A stretch of 64,000 bases of DNA, taken from assembly GCA_027577595.1 (NCBI GenBank), contig JANBRJ010000001.1:310001-374000 (forward strand), read 5' to 3'. The notes under the pieces were generated by a model. The model was not told the DNA's origin, searched no databases, and worked only from the letters and a program-made list of their open reading frames with translations. The position numbers and the translations under genes were made by a program. Positions 20,201-31,090 of the stretch are shown piece after piece. Within the stretch, counting starts at the first letter, position 1. Every line of letters starts with the position of its first letter. This DNA comes from Coemansia sp. RSA 487. Its lineage: Eukaryota; Kickxellomycota; Kickxellomycetes; Kickxellales; Kickxellaceae.

Positions 20201-23200
20201 TCCTATTCATACGCAGCGTGGTCTATCTGGTGCTTCTGAGAGTGGCGGCACCGGTGGCGGTAGTGGAGCTGCTGAAGGCGATGATGGGGACGGCGATGAC
20301 CCTATGGACGACCTATTTCCTCGCCAGGATCTCAATTTGTTCATTGGGCCGGCAGTATATAAAAAGCTCGGCGATAGCAACTGGAAGGAGCGCAAAGCAG
20401 CTCTCGACCAAATTCACAATGCGCTAGAGTCTGCTAAGCATCGAATACAACCAAATATTTCGTCAGATCTATACGCGGCGTTGAAATTACGGCTGCAGGA
20501 TTCGAACAAGAACCTGATTGCTGTTGCGTTGGGTCTTTTGGGTACTCTCTCGACGGACAGTAATAGCGCACCGGCCGCAAACATCCGTATCGTGGCACTA
20601 CAAACCATCCATTGCTTATCTGACAAAAAGGTGCAGGTTAGATCTGCAGCTCTAACGGCGCTTAGCGCATGGGCGGCAGCAAGCAGCACGACTGTTGACC
20701 AAGCAGTGCTTCCAGCAGTGCCGAATGCACTTGGAGATAATTCACCTGAGCTTCGTTCGTCTCTTTTACGATGGGTTGCCGACACGCTGGGCTTACGTCA
20801 AGCGAAGGGCGGAAGGCTTCCTGATCTGTCGACTTTTTTCAGTCCGTTGTTCTCATGTTTGCAGGATCGCACTGTTGAGGTACGCAAGCAAGCTACTCGT
20901 GTGCTTTCACTCGTTATTTCAAGCTGTGGATTTGAGGCAGTACATGACGTATGCACTATGCAGCTTCATGGTGCTGCGCTGAACACAGTGTTGCCGATGA
21001 TCGAGGAGTTCCGTAACACAATTGGTAATGCACCCGCGGCGAGCAACACCGCGGCAAGCGGTGTCCGTGCTCGTCCAAGCGGCGCTGCCGCACAACGTGG
21101 CCTGAGCACTGCCGACCGTGCGGCGTCGCCTGTTCCGGAGCCTGTGATGACAGCCTCTGAACTTCTAGGACGCACGCCTGGCGGTAACCCCCGTACCGCA
21201 CCCCCAATGTCCTCGGCAGGTGGTAATGGCACTGGCCCTGCGGCTACCTCGGGTGCAGGCATGCTTCGCCGGCCTATGGCAGTTCGTCGTCCAGCGGGTG
21301 CAGCTGCAGGAATTGGTGCAGGGCTTTCTGGTATGCGACAGGCGCGTCCAATGCGTGGCCCGTCGAGTAGCACAGAATCTAGCCGGCCCGGCTCATCCCT
21401 ACGCACTGCGACTCCAGCCGCGCTGTCGATGGTAAATCAGCTTGCACGTATGAGTAGTGAGGAGTTAGAGAGCATTCCACCTGTTCTGGATTGTGACTAT
21501 CGCGCAAAGGAGCAGCGTGGACGCCGGGATATGGCTGCCAATCCGCATGGCATTCCAAAGTGGTCACTGCTAAGCGACTCGCGTATGCGTGCGGACCTTG
21601 AAGCACAGCTAAAGGACCAAATGGGTTTGCATTTCAATCCTTTGATCCACAAGTTGCTGTTCTCAAACGGTCACTACAAGGACCGCGACTTCCTCAGTGG
21701 GCTAACCACTATAGAGGAGGTCATTAGCATCACATCTTTGTCTCAGCAGCGTTTTGGCTTACCGCTGCACTCCGAGTCGCCCGACGAAGACTCGCTGGCT
21801 AGCCGCTACATGGCAAATATCGACCTTTTGCTAAAGTACATTAGCGTGCGGATGTATGACGGATCGACACACACGCTACTGAAGAGCTTTGATCTGCTCG
21901 AGCATTTGGTTCATATGGTAGAGGCAACGCAGCACCAGCAAGCACCCTCTTGGTCCGACTACGAGGTCCAGGCTGTGCTACCAGCATTGATCAGCCGCCT
22001 CGGCGATGCCAAGGAGGTTGTGCGCGCGAGATCCCGCCGCTTACTCACGCAACTGATCACGCATCTCTATCCAACAACGAAGCTGTTCATCACTCTTTTG
22101 GAGCATGGTGTACAGAACAGGAACAACTCGCGTATACGGCAAGAAGCCCTGGACTCAATTTGCTATTTGATCCGCGAGCGCACAGCCGGCCTTGGGTTGA
22201 ATGCGGTATGTTCTCATCCCGATCGAGCGGTTCCTATAATCGTAAAGTGCATTGCGGACAGAGATAGTAGCGTGCGTGCTGCTGCGCTGAATGCAATGGT
22301 AGCGATGGGTGAGCAGCTCCCCGGGGGAGCGGACGAGCTGTGGCGCTATAGTGGAAGAATGGATCCCAAGGAGCGTGTTATGCTCGAAGAGAAGCTCAAG
22401 CGGTCGTCTATCGGCTTAGGATCAGCATCGACTTTGGGGAACGAGACTACCGGACAGCGTCCAGGATCTCGGATAGGAATGGGCCAGCCAGCTGGTGTTC
22501 GCGCACGTGCACCACAGTATGGCGCGCCAGTTGCTGCTGGATCGCGTATGGGCACAGGCATTGGCCGACCTGCCAATATGGCCGGAGCAGGCGGAATTGC
22601 GCGTAGTAGCATTGGTGGCACCGGTACCAACAGACAAATACGTCCTACCTCTATGACACAGCCATCGTCTCATTATGCTATGCAAGGCAATGACATGAAT
22701 GCTAGAGCTGATTATGGAGGCACGATGCAGCAGCAGCAGCCATTACCAGCATCAGCTCAATTTGGAGGGGGCAGTGCATCTAATCTCACCAATGCAGGAA
22801 AGCCCATGTTTACGCTTGATTTCGACAATCTCAGGCTGCCATCGTACTCCACTGCGACCAAAGATCAGCTTGGCAGCGGACATAGCACTAGCACCCGGGC
22901 ATCTACCACTGGTGCTGCACCTGTATCGTCCTTTGCTGGCGCCAGGGACGCCAACCGTAGTCCAAATATGGATTATTCTGAAAATACTGGTTCTGCTATT
23001 GGATATGGTGCTGGGCGCAGTGACAACTATAGAAGCGCTCTTAGTGCGATCCATTCCAACAGAGATACTGCCAGCACAGTAGCCGCGATTGACCACAACA
23101 CCGAGATGATAGTCGAGCGAGCAAGAGCAAATGCCACGCTCTCGGGGAGCCCGGCTATTGGCACTGCTGCAGCAGGCAGGCCAATGTCGATGATGTATGG

Positions 23201-25085
23201 AAGCACTCATGGTCCAGGCGATTTTACAGCCATGAGCGATATAGAGCGCATCCAATGGCTCGATTGTGTAGTTTCGGATCTAAAGAGCGAGAGCCTTGAG
23301 GCGATCGAAAAGGCGGTTGAGCGTATACAAGGACTTCTTTCGACGGTAGAGCAGGAATCGCCCGAAGAAGACTCTCATAATGGTGGACAAACTTCTAGCC
23401 CAGCACTGATGCATATCCGCAAGAATATTGAGCGCATCATCATGGCACTGGTAGCGCAGATCCATTGGTCGTATACAGTTGCGCCTGGCGACCCGTCACT
23501 GGACTTTTCGCAGCAGCAGCTTCTTTCGCGTGTTCATCGGGCAACGCTCACTCTGCTCATCGATATGTTTTCCAACAGGGATGTTGCAGTCTGGGTGCCT
23601 CTTGCCGCCCTGCGGTCCATGCTAGAGGAACTGATTAGGCGTATTGTTGATCCTGCGCTTAAGCCAGATGACCGTTCGCAAGAACGATCTGGTGGCATAT
23701 TCATCGAGAACGCGGAGCAGATCGGAAGAGGGCTGAACACGCTTATTATTAAGGCTTTGGACAACTCTGACCGCACATCGGTATATACCGCACTCATCAA
23801 CCTGCTCGACTTGTCGATGGCCGAAGGTTCGCCCAATCCACCACAAACGGATGATCAGGTTCTGTGCATGGAGTTTGGGGAGATGGCGATGAAATGTCTA
23901 TGGCGCACCACGAAACCTTTGACGCAGATTCTGTACATGCAGTTTATGGATGCGATTGACTCTCATGTTGCCCTCATTCCACATGAGCAGGCCTACCCGA
24001 GACTTGGCGGCTCATACGTCCACCCAGTGATTCGCGTCGACCGGATGCTCCATGCCTCACACGCCTTTTTCGAGCACGTTCCCGACAGCGAGTGGCGAAA
24101 GCGCGAAAATAGGGATGTCTGGATGTTTGGCGACCTGCCGAAGCGCACTGTCAAGACAATCAACCACTCGATAACCTCGGCTCTGCATGGGCTGGTGTGG
24201 CAGTTCACTGGTCTAATCATTCGCGATGTGATGGAGAAGCACCCAGGCTTGATAGCGCAGCCGTCGGAAGCGGTGTTGGCAGCAGATGAAACCACTCTGG
24301 ATGCCGCCGATCCCGAATTTGCAGGATGGCTGGACGACACGCACAGAAAGCTTTTGCGGGTATCGGAAACATGGACGTATTTGAGCACGACGCTGTCGCT
24401 AAGCAACGAAGAGCTGGGACGACCGACCTTGGCTCAGCTGGTATCTGCCTTCCGCGAGTCACAGATACCTGATCCGGATGAACAACAGTCAGGTGTCGAT
24501 ACAGCAACTTACACAGCGCCAAACGATCATCGTCATGGTGGCACGCCCCAGCAACCACAGCTGCCATCTCGCCCTGGAAGTGTCATGTCCACGTCCTCAT
24601 CGCCGTACCAGCAACAGCGCATCCTTTCCCAGTCGTCAGCTGCTGACAGAGCGCAAAGTCCAGCGTTTGCGCCCAACCGCGCATCCCACCTGTATGCCGC
24701 CGCATCAAACCGTGCGTCATCGCCCTTGAACTCGGGATCGGAGTATCCCAGGAGTATGCACTCGCCACCACAACAGCAGCAAACGTCGGCATTCGGGCAG
24801 GATGCCTCTCGCGCTGCTGCTTCAAGAGGTGCAGGTGCTAGCGACAACACGGTCAATCAGGAAAGACTAAATGCTCTGCGCGAGCGCATCCTGGGCAACC
24901 GCGCATCTAGCCAGAGCAACCAAGACCCGCAGCCACAACAGCCACCGGGGGCACCTATGCCTCCCACATCTACGACGTCTAGGCTGCCACCGCGCCTGGC
25001 TGGTCCATCAGACTCTGTGCCTAACATGGAAGATATTCGACAAAAGATCGCTCTTATGCGCAACTCGCTCCGGAGCCAGAAATGA
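17235..25085 (+). CDS. XMAP215/Stu2/Dis1-family microtubule polymerase with at least five TOG domains
   Basis: Two exons: 17235-17291 and 17547-25085, with an intron of 255 bp (GTAAAT to TTGTAG). The product is 2531 residues. The start MAEEEDYSALPLDQRL and the spliced junction HKIWKVR match the canonical beginning of the family's first TOG. TOG-type HEAT arrays can be placed at about 10-240, 290-510, 680-900, 950-1170 and 1357-1615, several starting with a W-K-[ED]-R signature (TKWKERKQA, AKWKDRMDA, SNWKERKAA). Linkers are basic and Ala/Pro/Gly-rich, as expected for microtubule-lattice binding. A further helical domain at about 1917-2310 corresponds in position to the C-terminal domain of animal members. 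The Ser/Gln-rich tail ends in a short helix. The family adds tubulin at plus ends and acts in spindle assembly. Yeast members are about 900 residues with two TOGs; this one has animal-like architecture. Confidence 0.93.
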
Positions 25086-25233
25086 TCATGCGGTTCGGTA
25101 TCCATCAGAGCTTGGTTTAAATTTTTCGCAATTTTCATTAAAATAGTGTGGATTGTTTATGACATTTATATTTTAGAGGACTACTAAACCAGACTCTTAT
25201 GAAGAAAGGAAGAGAAATTGAGCTGTGGACGGG

Positions 25234-28200
25234 TTAAACTTGTCCAGAATATTTGTAGAAATTGAGATAGCTCTTGTGAAGCGACTTGAGAATCTCTGAA
25301 GCACCACCATATCTGTCTGGCCCGAATATCGAAGACCAGCCTGTTGCAGAGCCCTGACCCGCATCGTTCGAAGGACCTGCTAGCAGCGCAAGCAGGGTGC
25401 TGCGGTTTTCATTGCTCATAACATCCAGCAGCGCATGCAGCCCAGGCACCAGAGCTTCCTGGACGGCTATGCTGGAGATAGTTCCACGCGCACCACTGCT
25501 GCTGCCGTTGTGTGTGGAATCGGAAGCGTTGAACGGTAGCACGTTGCTGCTGCTGCCATCTCCGTCGCTGGCTAGCACTAGTGTTGGTCGCCAGCCAAGC
25601 CCAGAGAATGCACTGCTATCCGACGCATTCTCTGCGCTCCCGCGGCCAAGTGCCCTTGATGAAATCGCTGAAAGTGCTCCACCGCCCTGGATAATGCAGT
25701 ACTCGGCGAGGATGTACGGCGCATAGAGACCGATCACAGAGGCTGCGCCCGCAGCGTTTGTTCCTCGAGTAAGCTTCACATATCCGCTACCATCAGCAGC
25801 CACTGTGCTATTCCTAGCATGCGAGTCTTTTTTCCCCTTGATGCGTGTGGGATCTTTTGCCAGACGGCGGGAGCGAACAAGGTCGTCGAGAACGCGAGCG
25901 TATGATTCAGCACATCGGACATTGAACGGGGCGTAAGCAACGATCCATGGTGTCGAGCCAACATCGATTCCAAGTCCGGTGGCAGCTGCAAGTCGCCGTG
26001 GGAATGCAGGCAGAACAAAAGCGTGTATCAGGGCCCGAAGAGTCTTAACCAGTAGCGAAACCACGTCCAGAACGCGGTCTGTATGGTACCGGACTATGCT
26101 GCTAAGCACCTTGCAGACAAGGCAATAGAGTTCCGATATCTGTTCTTGTGGTGGCACATTTGTAGCGACAGATGAGTTCACATTGAATGGCAGAGTAATT
26201 ACCGAGAACACGATGCCCAAAGCTTCGCTGATATCGTATGTGGTAAAGCGCATTGTGGGCTCAAGGAGCATTTCATTTGCAGCATTCAGAACATGTAGAG
26301 CGGATTCCGTACTTGGATGCACATTTAGCGATGCGTGGAGCGCAGCTAGAGTATTGCCAAGTCTTTTCTGAACAGCTTTACGCTTCTGGGCGGTATCGTT
26401 GTCGCCACCGCTTTGCTTATATCCCGTATGTACGTATGCAAGAAGCATGGCACTGGCAACGGCTGCAGTGGACTGCCCAAACTGCTGCGAGAGCTTGATT
26501 GTCGTGACAAGCGTAGCTTCAAATGTTGCACAATCAAGTGATTTCAGCAGGGGCTCCACAGCGTAGGAAGCAATGAAGGTGTGCATGCTTGGACAGCCCA
26601 CTTCTGTAGCGTCTGTCCCAGCAATGGCTGCTATCACGGACTGCAGCGAATGGATCAGCCGTTGATCGCTAGATATCGTCCTTCCTCTTGCTGATAAATG
26701 GCGGATCAAGAAGGAAAATATGTCAGGCACATTGGTCTCCATCGTTGAAGAGCTATGGATGGCTCTAATAACCAGTCCAAGCCCAAAGATACCAGGATAT
26801 TGTGCGATTTTCCCAAGCGAGCCAAGGGTTTGAGCAGTAAGGTTGGAGCCGTTCTTGGACACGCTGTCAGCTTCACCAAGGCTGCTAGATATGCTTTGCA
26901 GCGAAATCAAAACCCCCAAACAGCAAGTCGCGTAAAGATCGTCCACCGTTTCAGCATTGCCAATGCTGCCTAGCTTTGTTTGTACAGAATGCACTAGCTT
27001 GTCTTCCCAGGGCTCTACTAGTGCAACCCACTCACTGCGTCTGTCGGGTTGCATCTTTCTGGCGCACTTCTTTGCGACTCCCGCCACGGCGTTGAATGTG
27101 TCCATAATGAGAATCTCGTAGACCGATGTATCTGATAGTCCCGTTTGGTTTAGCTTGCCAAACAAGTGGATGCACAATCCACGACAAGCCGTGTTGGCTG
27201 GGCTGGAGGACTGCATGAACGATGCCTGTGTGAGGGCGCCAACGACCAAGTAGAGCATTCTGCGAGATGACAAAAGGAGCTTGTCAGACAGCCGAATAGA
27301 AACAGCCCATGAATCGACAATAGACTGTATATGCTCAGCAAGCAATAATGACAAGCTTGGCGCATGTTCAAGTAGCTGCTCCATTATTTTGCGGCCAACG
27401 GCTTGAAGTGCTAGTCCATCACTGGTATTAGCACAAATATTGGCTATTCCAAGATCAACAACAAGCGCAAGTGCAAAAATAACACGAGCTTGCTCGGACG
27501 TCCAGTACACCGCAGGGAATTGAACGACTGCACGTAGCAGCCGAATCCACAAAAGCGCTTGATCGTTGGTTAGAATCTGATGGCGCTTTTGAGATTTGTC
27601 AGTGAGCTTGCTAGCAATCATTACAATGGTCTCTTGCAACAGATACTTTTTGGTGGCGCCTTTTGAAGTAGCGTTGTGGATAGACGTCAGAAAGTCAAGA
27701 ACCAGCTGTGGTTCGGAGCTGCTGTCCGATGAAGCCTTCAACTCGCTCATTTGCGCTTTCCATACACCAGCCGCGTATTCTGCCAGCACCAGAGCAAGCA
27801 CATCGCGAATCTTACTAATCTCAAAAAAGCTCGCGGATCGAAGAAGCATCTGTGATTTCGCATCTGGCTCATCAGTGCGCGCTCGTGCAAAGCCATCAAC
27901 AATTCGCAGCGCAATTGCGTGGATAGAGGCATCGTCAGCATACTCACATATGAGCTCGATCCAGTCGAGTATCAAGCGCCACTGCGCGCCTTTACAGTTG
28001 GAATCGCTGATAGTGTGAGCCTGGCCGTCCCACGAATTCCAGCCATCTTTACTATCTGTCAACTCTGCGGTCTTCTTCTCTTTGGCAGCCTTGTCTGCAG
28101 AAAGAGTGCTCAGACTGTCCGAGGAAACGAAAGTAGATACCATCTGTGACATCGTTACAGTAACGGCATTGATATCCACTGCTGAAGTGACCGAGTCTGG

Positions 28201-30399
28201 AATTATCCCAGCGCCTGCTGACGACACAAACACAGCCCAGTGCGTTGCTGTTTGGAACACAACTAGCATCGCAATAGCAGAGATGCGCGGGTTTTGAGGC
28301 ATCTTGTTTTTCTTTCTGATGCATCTAGGCAACACACTCTTGGATACATGCGCTGGATACATGCACGATTCCAACCACCTTTCCATACCATCGATCCGCG
28401 ATCCAGCCTCGACAAAAACGTAATGCAAAAGAAGCCGCTCCCACGCAAAATCATCCGAGACAAGCGCAGCTCTCAGTTCATCGAGCTTTGACACAAGTGA
28501 ACTTCCAAATGACGCACGCTGGTGTTCAGTGCTTATTGTTGTGACACTAGATAGCACAAAGTTTGCTGCAATAGTCGCCAAAAATTCAATATCGTTAGCA
28601 CTACCAGACGCGTGTATGCTCTTTACACCATTCGTAGTGCGACGCCGTTTTCTGCTGCTCCCTTCGACTTGTGCTTCCGAAGTAGACAGTGCCGTAGTCT
28701 TGGTTACTATTGCATCGACTAATGCTGACAGGCACCCGCCAATCTGCGCAAAGGGCATCAGCTGTGAGACTGCCAAATTCAGCGCACGCAGAAAATACGC
28801 ATCCAACAAGAGATTGCGCTTTTGGGGGCTGTTGGCAGAGCCACCAACTTGAAGACGAGCAATTCTGTCAAACAGCGTGTCTAATTGCCGCGCCTTAGCT
28901 AACGTCGAGACCCAGTGTTCCAAAACCCGACTAGCTTCCTCAGCAGCATCTAGCGGTACCTGTAGGAACGCACCGAGGAGCGTGTCTCCGTGCGCTTGTG
29001 CAATTTCAGGACCTGCATCAAGTGTAAGGTCAACGCCCGCAAATGCAGCCGCGATGGATGCTGTGCTTGCGTCGGGAGACAAAATAACTGGCTCGATCAC
29101 CCCAGTTAGCCACGAATCAAGCATGTTTATCTGGCTCTTGTAAACGTCGCTGTCAGCAAACCTTGCACTACTGGCTGTCCCAAAGCAGGGGTCTCTGAAA
29201 TACACATCGACGAGCTGATTCAGTGAAACCAACACTATTTCGTCTCTGCACAGAGGCCTTAGTAGGTTGTAAAGATACGAGAACATGGCAAAACACGACT
29301 TGCACGATTCTGCCTTGGAAACTGTCCTGGGTGTTGCAACAATTGCTGAAAGTCCTAGTGTGTTGGCTGCCATGTTGCGCGTTTCGAGGCAGATCAGTGC
29401 GGATGCCTGAAGGTAGCGCGAGAATAGCCTAGGAAGAACAGCCACATATTTGGTTGGAGAATCTGCGCCCTTTGGGTCCATCATGCTGGTTATCACATCG
29501 AATAGTTGTTGTACGTAACTCTGGTCGCCATCTGAAGTGTCTGGCAATTGACCCATCAGCGTCGAGCTCAATCTTGACATGCACTCTGCGTGGAACAGCC
29601 CGGCGTGGAGCATATCAAGCACCTTTCTCTGTGCGGCGCTGTGCGCCTGGGTTTTCGAAACAAGCTCGAAAACTGGAAGAAGTGCCTTTGAGTCGAAAAG
29701 TAAAAACATCTTGCGCGGGTTAAGGGATGATTCGCAAACAACGCGCATGGCATGCGAGGCCGAGGTTATCATCGCAAGCAGGGACTCTTGAAGCTCTACG
29801 TTACCGGTGCCTATGGCCTCCAAATAAAACGCTGCCGCCGAGGAGATCAATTGTGCTAGCATATCTGGTCGCGCCAAGATAGTTTCTAATCCATCGGACG
29901 TGGACTCGACAACAAATCGCCATACCTTTGTAATAGCTCGGACATGCGCTGCGCTCTTCGCAGACGCTTCGCCAGCAAACGCATTCACAAACAGTGGCAT
30001 TACTGGGCCCTGAAGAACCGTGCGTATATCCAGCGGAGCTGTAGAACTTTGCGCGTATTTCATATTTTCAAGAACGCAGCCAAGAAGCCTGATTGCCCTT
30101 GGATCTTTACTTAGCGTATACTGGTTTGCTTTGCTTGCCTTCAACTCGCGTAGAATAGTAGAAAACAGCCACTCGGCAAGCAGATCGTCCTTGCGAACAA
30201 GTATTGCGCAGAGCTTGTCTATAGTAGCGCTTTCGCCTTCGACTTTGCTGCTGTCGAATATAGTCCATGCCAGCGTTAGCCGATGTTCCAGTGGTAGAGC
30301 CGTGGATCGAAGCGCTTTGGTCAAATCCTCTGTCGAATTTATTTCTACCTTAGACAGAACAGTGCCCAGGCTGGGTAGCTGTAGGGCGGCGTCCTCCAT
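25234..30399 (-). CDS. URB2: Urb2/Npa2-like nucleolar ribosome assembly factor
   Basis: A single exon of 1721 residues, ATG at 30399. The sequence is all-helical and repetitive in character, with no catalytic motif. The C-terminal 240 residues (about 1480-1721) match the Urb2/Npa2 C-terminal domain. They include a YAPFNVRCAESYARVL helix, a long polar insert, QEALVPGLHALLDVM and the terminal YLNFYKYSG motif. In yeast the protein joins Urb1/Npa1, Rsa3, Nop8 and the helicase Dbp6 in early 60S pre-ribosomes and is needed for 27S pre-rRNA processing. Length is a little above the yeast protein. It converges with the XMAP215 gene; the 148 bp between stops must hold both 3' ends. Confidence 0.82.
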   Translation of the reverse strand: MEDAALQLPSLGTVLSKVEINSTEDLTKALRSTALPLEHRLTLAWTIFDSSKVEGESATIDKLCAILVRKDDLLAEWLFSTILRELKASKANQYTLSKDPRAIRLLGCVLENMKYAQSSTAPLDIRTVLQGPVMPLFVNAFAGEASAKSAAHVRAITKVWRFVVESTSDGLETILARPDMLAQLISSAAAFYLEAIGTGNVELQESLLAMITSASHAMRVVCESSLNPRKMFLLFDSKALLPVFELVSKTQAHSAAQRKVLDMLHAGLFHAECMSRLSSTLMGQLPDTSDGDQSYVQQLFDVITSMMDPKGADSPTKYVAVLPRLFSRYLQASALICLETRNMAANTLGLSAIVATPRTVSKAESCKSCFAMFSYLYNLLRPLCRDEIVLVSLNQLVDVYFRDPCFGTASSARFADSDVYKSQINMLDSWLTGVIEPVILSPDASTASIAAAFAGVDLTLDAGPEIAQAHGDTLLGAFLQVPLDAAEEASRVLEHWVSTLAKARQLDTLFDRIARLQVGGSANSPQKRNLLLDAYFLRALNLAVSQLMPFAQIGGCLSALVDAIVTKTTALSTSEAQVEGSSRKRRRTTNGVKSIHASGSANDIEFLATIAANFVLSSVTTISTEHQRASFGSSLVSKLDELRAALVSDDFAWERLLLHYVFVEAGSRIDGMERWLESCMYPAHVSKSVLPRCIRKKNKMPQNPRISAIAMLVVFQTATHWAVFVSSAGAGIIPDSVTSAVDINAVTVTMSQMVSTFVSSDSLSTLSADKAAKEKKTAELTDSKDGWNSWDGQAHTISDSNCKGAQWRLILDWIELICEYADDASIHAIALRIVDGFARARTDEPDAKSQMLLRSASFFEISKIRDVLALVLAEYAAGVWKAQMSELKASSDSSSEPQLVLDFLTSIHNATSKGATKKYLLQETIVMIASKLTDKSQKRHQILTNDQALLWIRLLRAVVQFPAVYWTSEQARVIFALALVVDLGIANICANTSDGLALQAVGRKIMEQLLEHAPSLSLLLAEHIQSIVDSWAVSIRLSDKLLLSSRRMLYLVVGALTQASFMQSSSPANTACRGLCIHLFGKLNQTGLSDTSVYEILIMDTFNAVAGVAKKCARKMQPDRRSEWVALVEPWEDKLVHSVQTKLGSIGNAETVDDLYATCCLGVLISLQSISSSLGEADSVSKNGSNLTAQTLGSLGKIAQYPGIFGLGLVIRAIHSSSTMETNVPDIFSFLIRHLSARGRTISSDQRLIHSLQSVIAAIAGTDATEVGCPSMHTFIASYAVEPLLKSLDCATFEATLVTTIKLSQQFGQSTAAVASAMLLAYVHTGYKQSGGDNDTAQKRKAVQKRLGNTLAALHASLNVHPSTESALHVLNAANEMLLEPTMRFTTYDISEALGIVFSVITLPFNVNSSVATNVPPQEQISELYCLVCKVLSSIVRYHTDRVLDVVSLLVKTLRALIHAFVLPAFPRRLAAATGLGIDVGSTPWIVAYAPFNVRCAESYARVLDDLVRSRRLAKDPTRIKGKKDSHARNSTVAADGSGYVKLTRGTNAAGAASVIGLYAPYILAEYCIIQGGGALSAISSRALGRGSAENASDSSAFSGLGWRPTLVLASDGDGSSSNVLPFNASDSTHNGSSSGARGTISSIAVQEALVPGLHALLDVMSNENRSTLLALLAGPSNDAGQGSATGWSSIFGPDRYGGASEILKSLHKSYLNFYKYSGQV

Positions 30400-31090
30400 A
30401 CTTTTGTCAAGTGTAGCCTTCTATCGAAAATATAGTAAATTAGAAACGCTGGTATGTATTATAAACAAGCAAGGACAAGGACAGGAACAATAACAAGAGC
30501 AAAAAGTTTAAATGAAAAAGAAAAGCAGTTTGGTACAAACATTGAAGACCAGGAAAAAAAAGTAAGCGATTGATCTCAGATTAAATCACAATATACAGGC
30601 TTCAAATATGGACAAAAGTGGATCAGATTTTTTTTTAAAATGTTGACATTTATACGCACAATTACCAAAACTGCTCTTTTTTCCAAGCAACAAAAGCACA
30701 TAGTGGCTTGATCCTCGCGGCATAAAGCGTTGTGTTGCTATACATCATCACCTATTGTATCCATCGTAGCCATGCCTTTCATAAGTATTATATTTGTTTC
30801 CCAGCATCCATGTTCTCAACGTTTTAAGGGTTACAACAATGTGCAGCTTTCAGAGGACAATCTACAAATACCAAAAGAAAAGTAGTATCACTAGACAAGT
30901 CTACCGCTTCGTCCACAGTGTAAAACTTTTCTATAATATACTTTCAAAACATTTGGGGTGTGGTTTTCTCTGTCACTGCGTCGCTCTTCTCTTGGCTATA
31001 TTGTCTTTAAATTATTACCTTGTACTTACTTTTGATTTATAAACATATCTGTAGCACTTTATTTACAACCAGTTTGTTGCTGCTTTTGTA
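30400..31090. promoter_or_regulatory. Divergent promoter: URB2 and MFS transporter
   Basis: An AT-rich region without a convincing gene. I see no strong motif apart from scattered TATA-like tracts. Confidence 0.45.
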
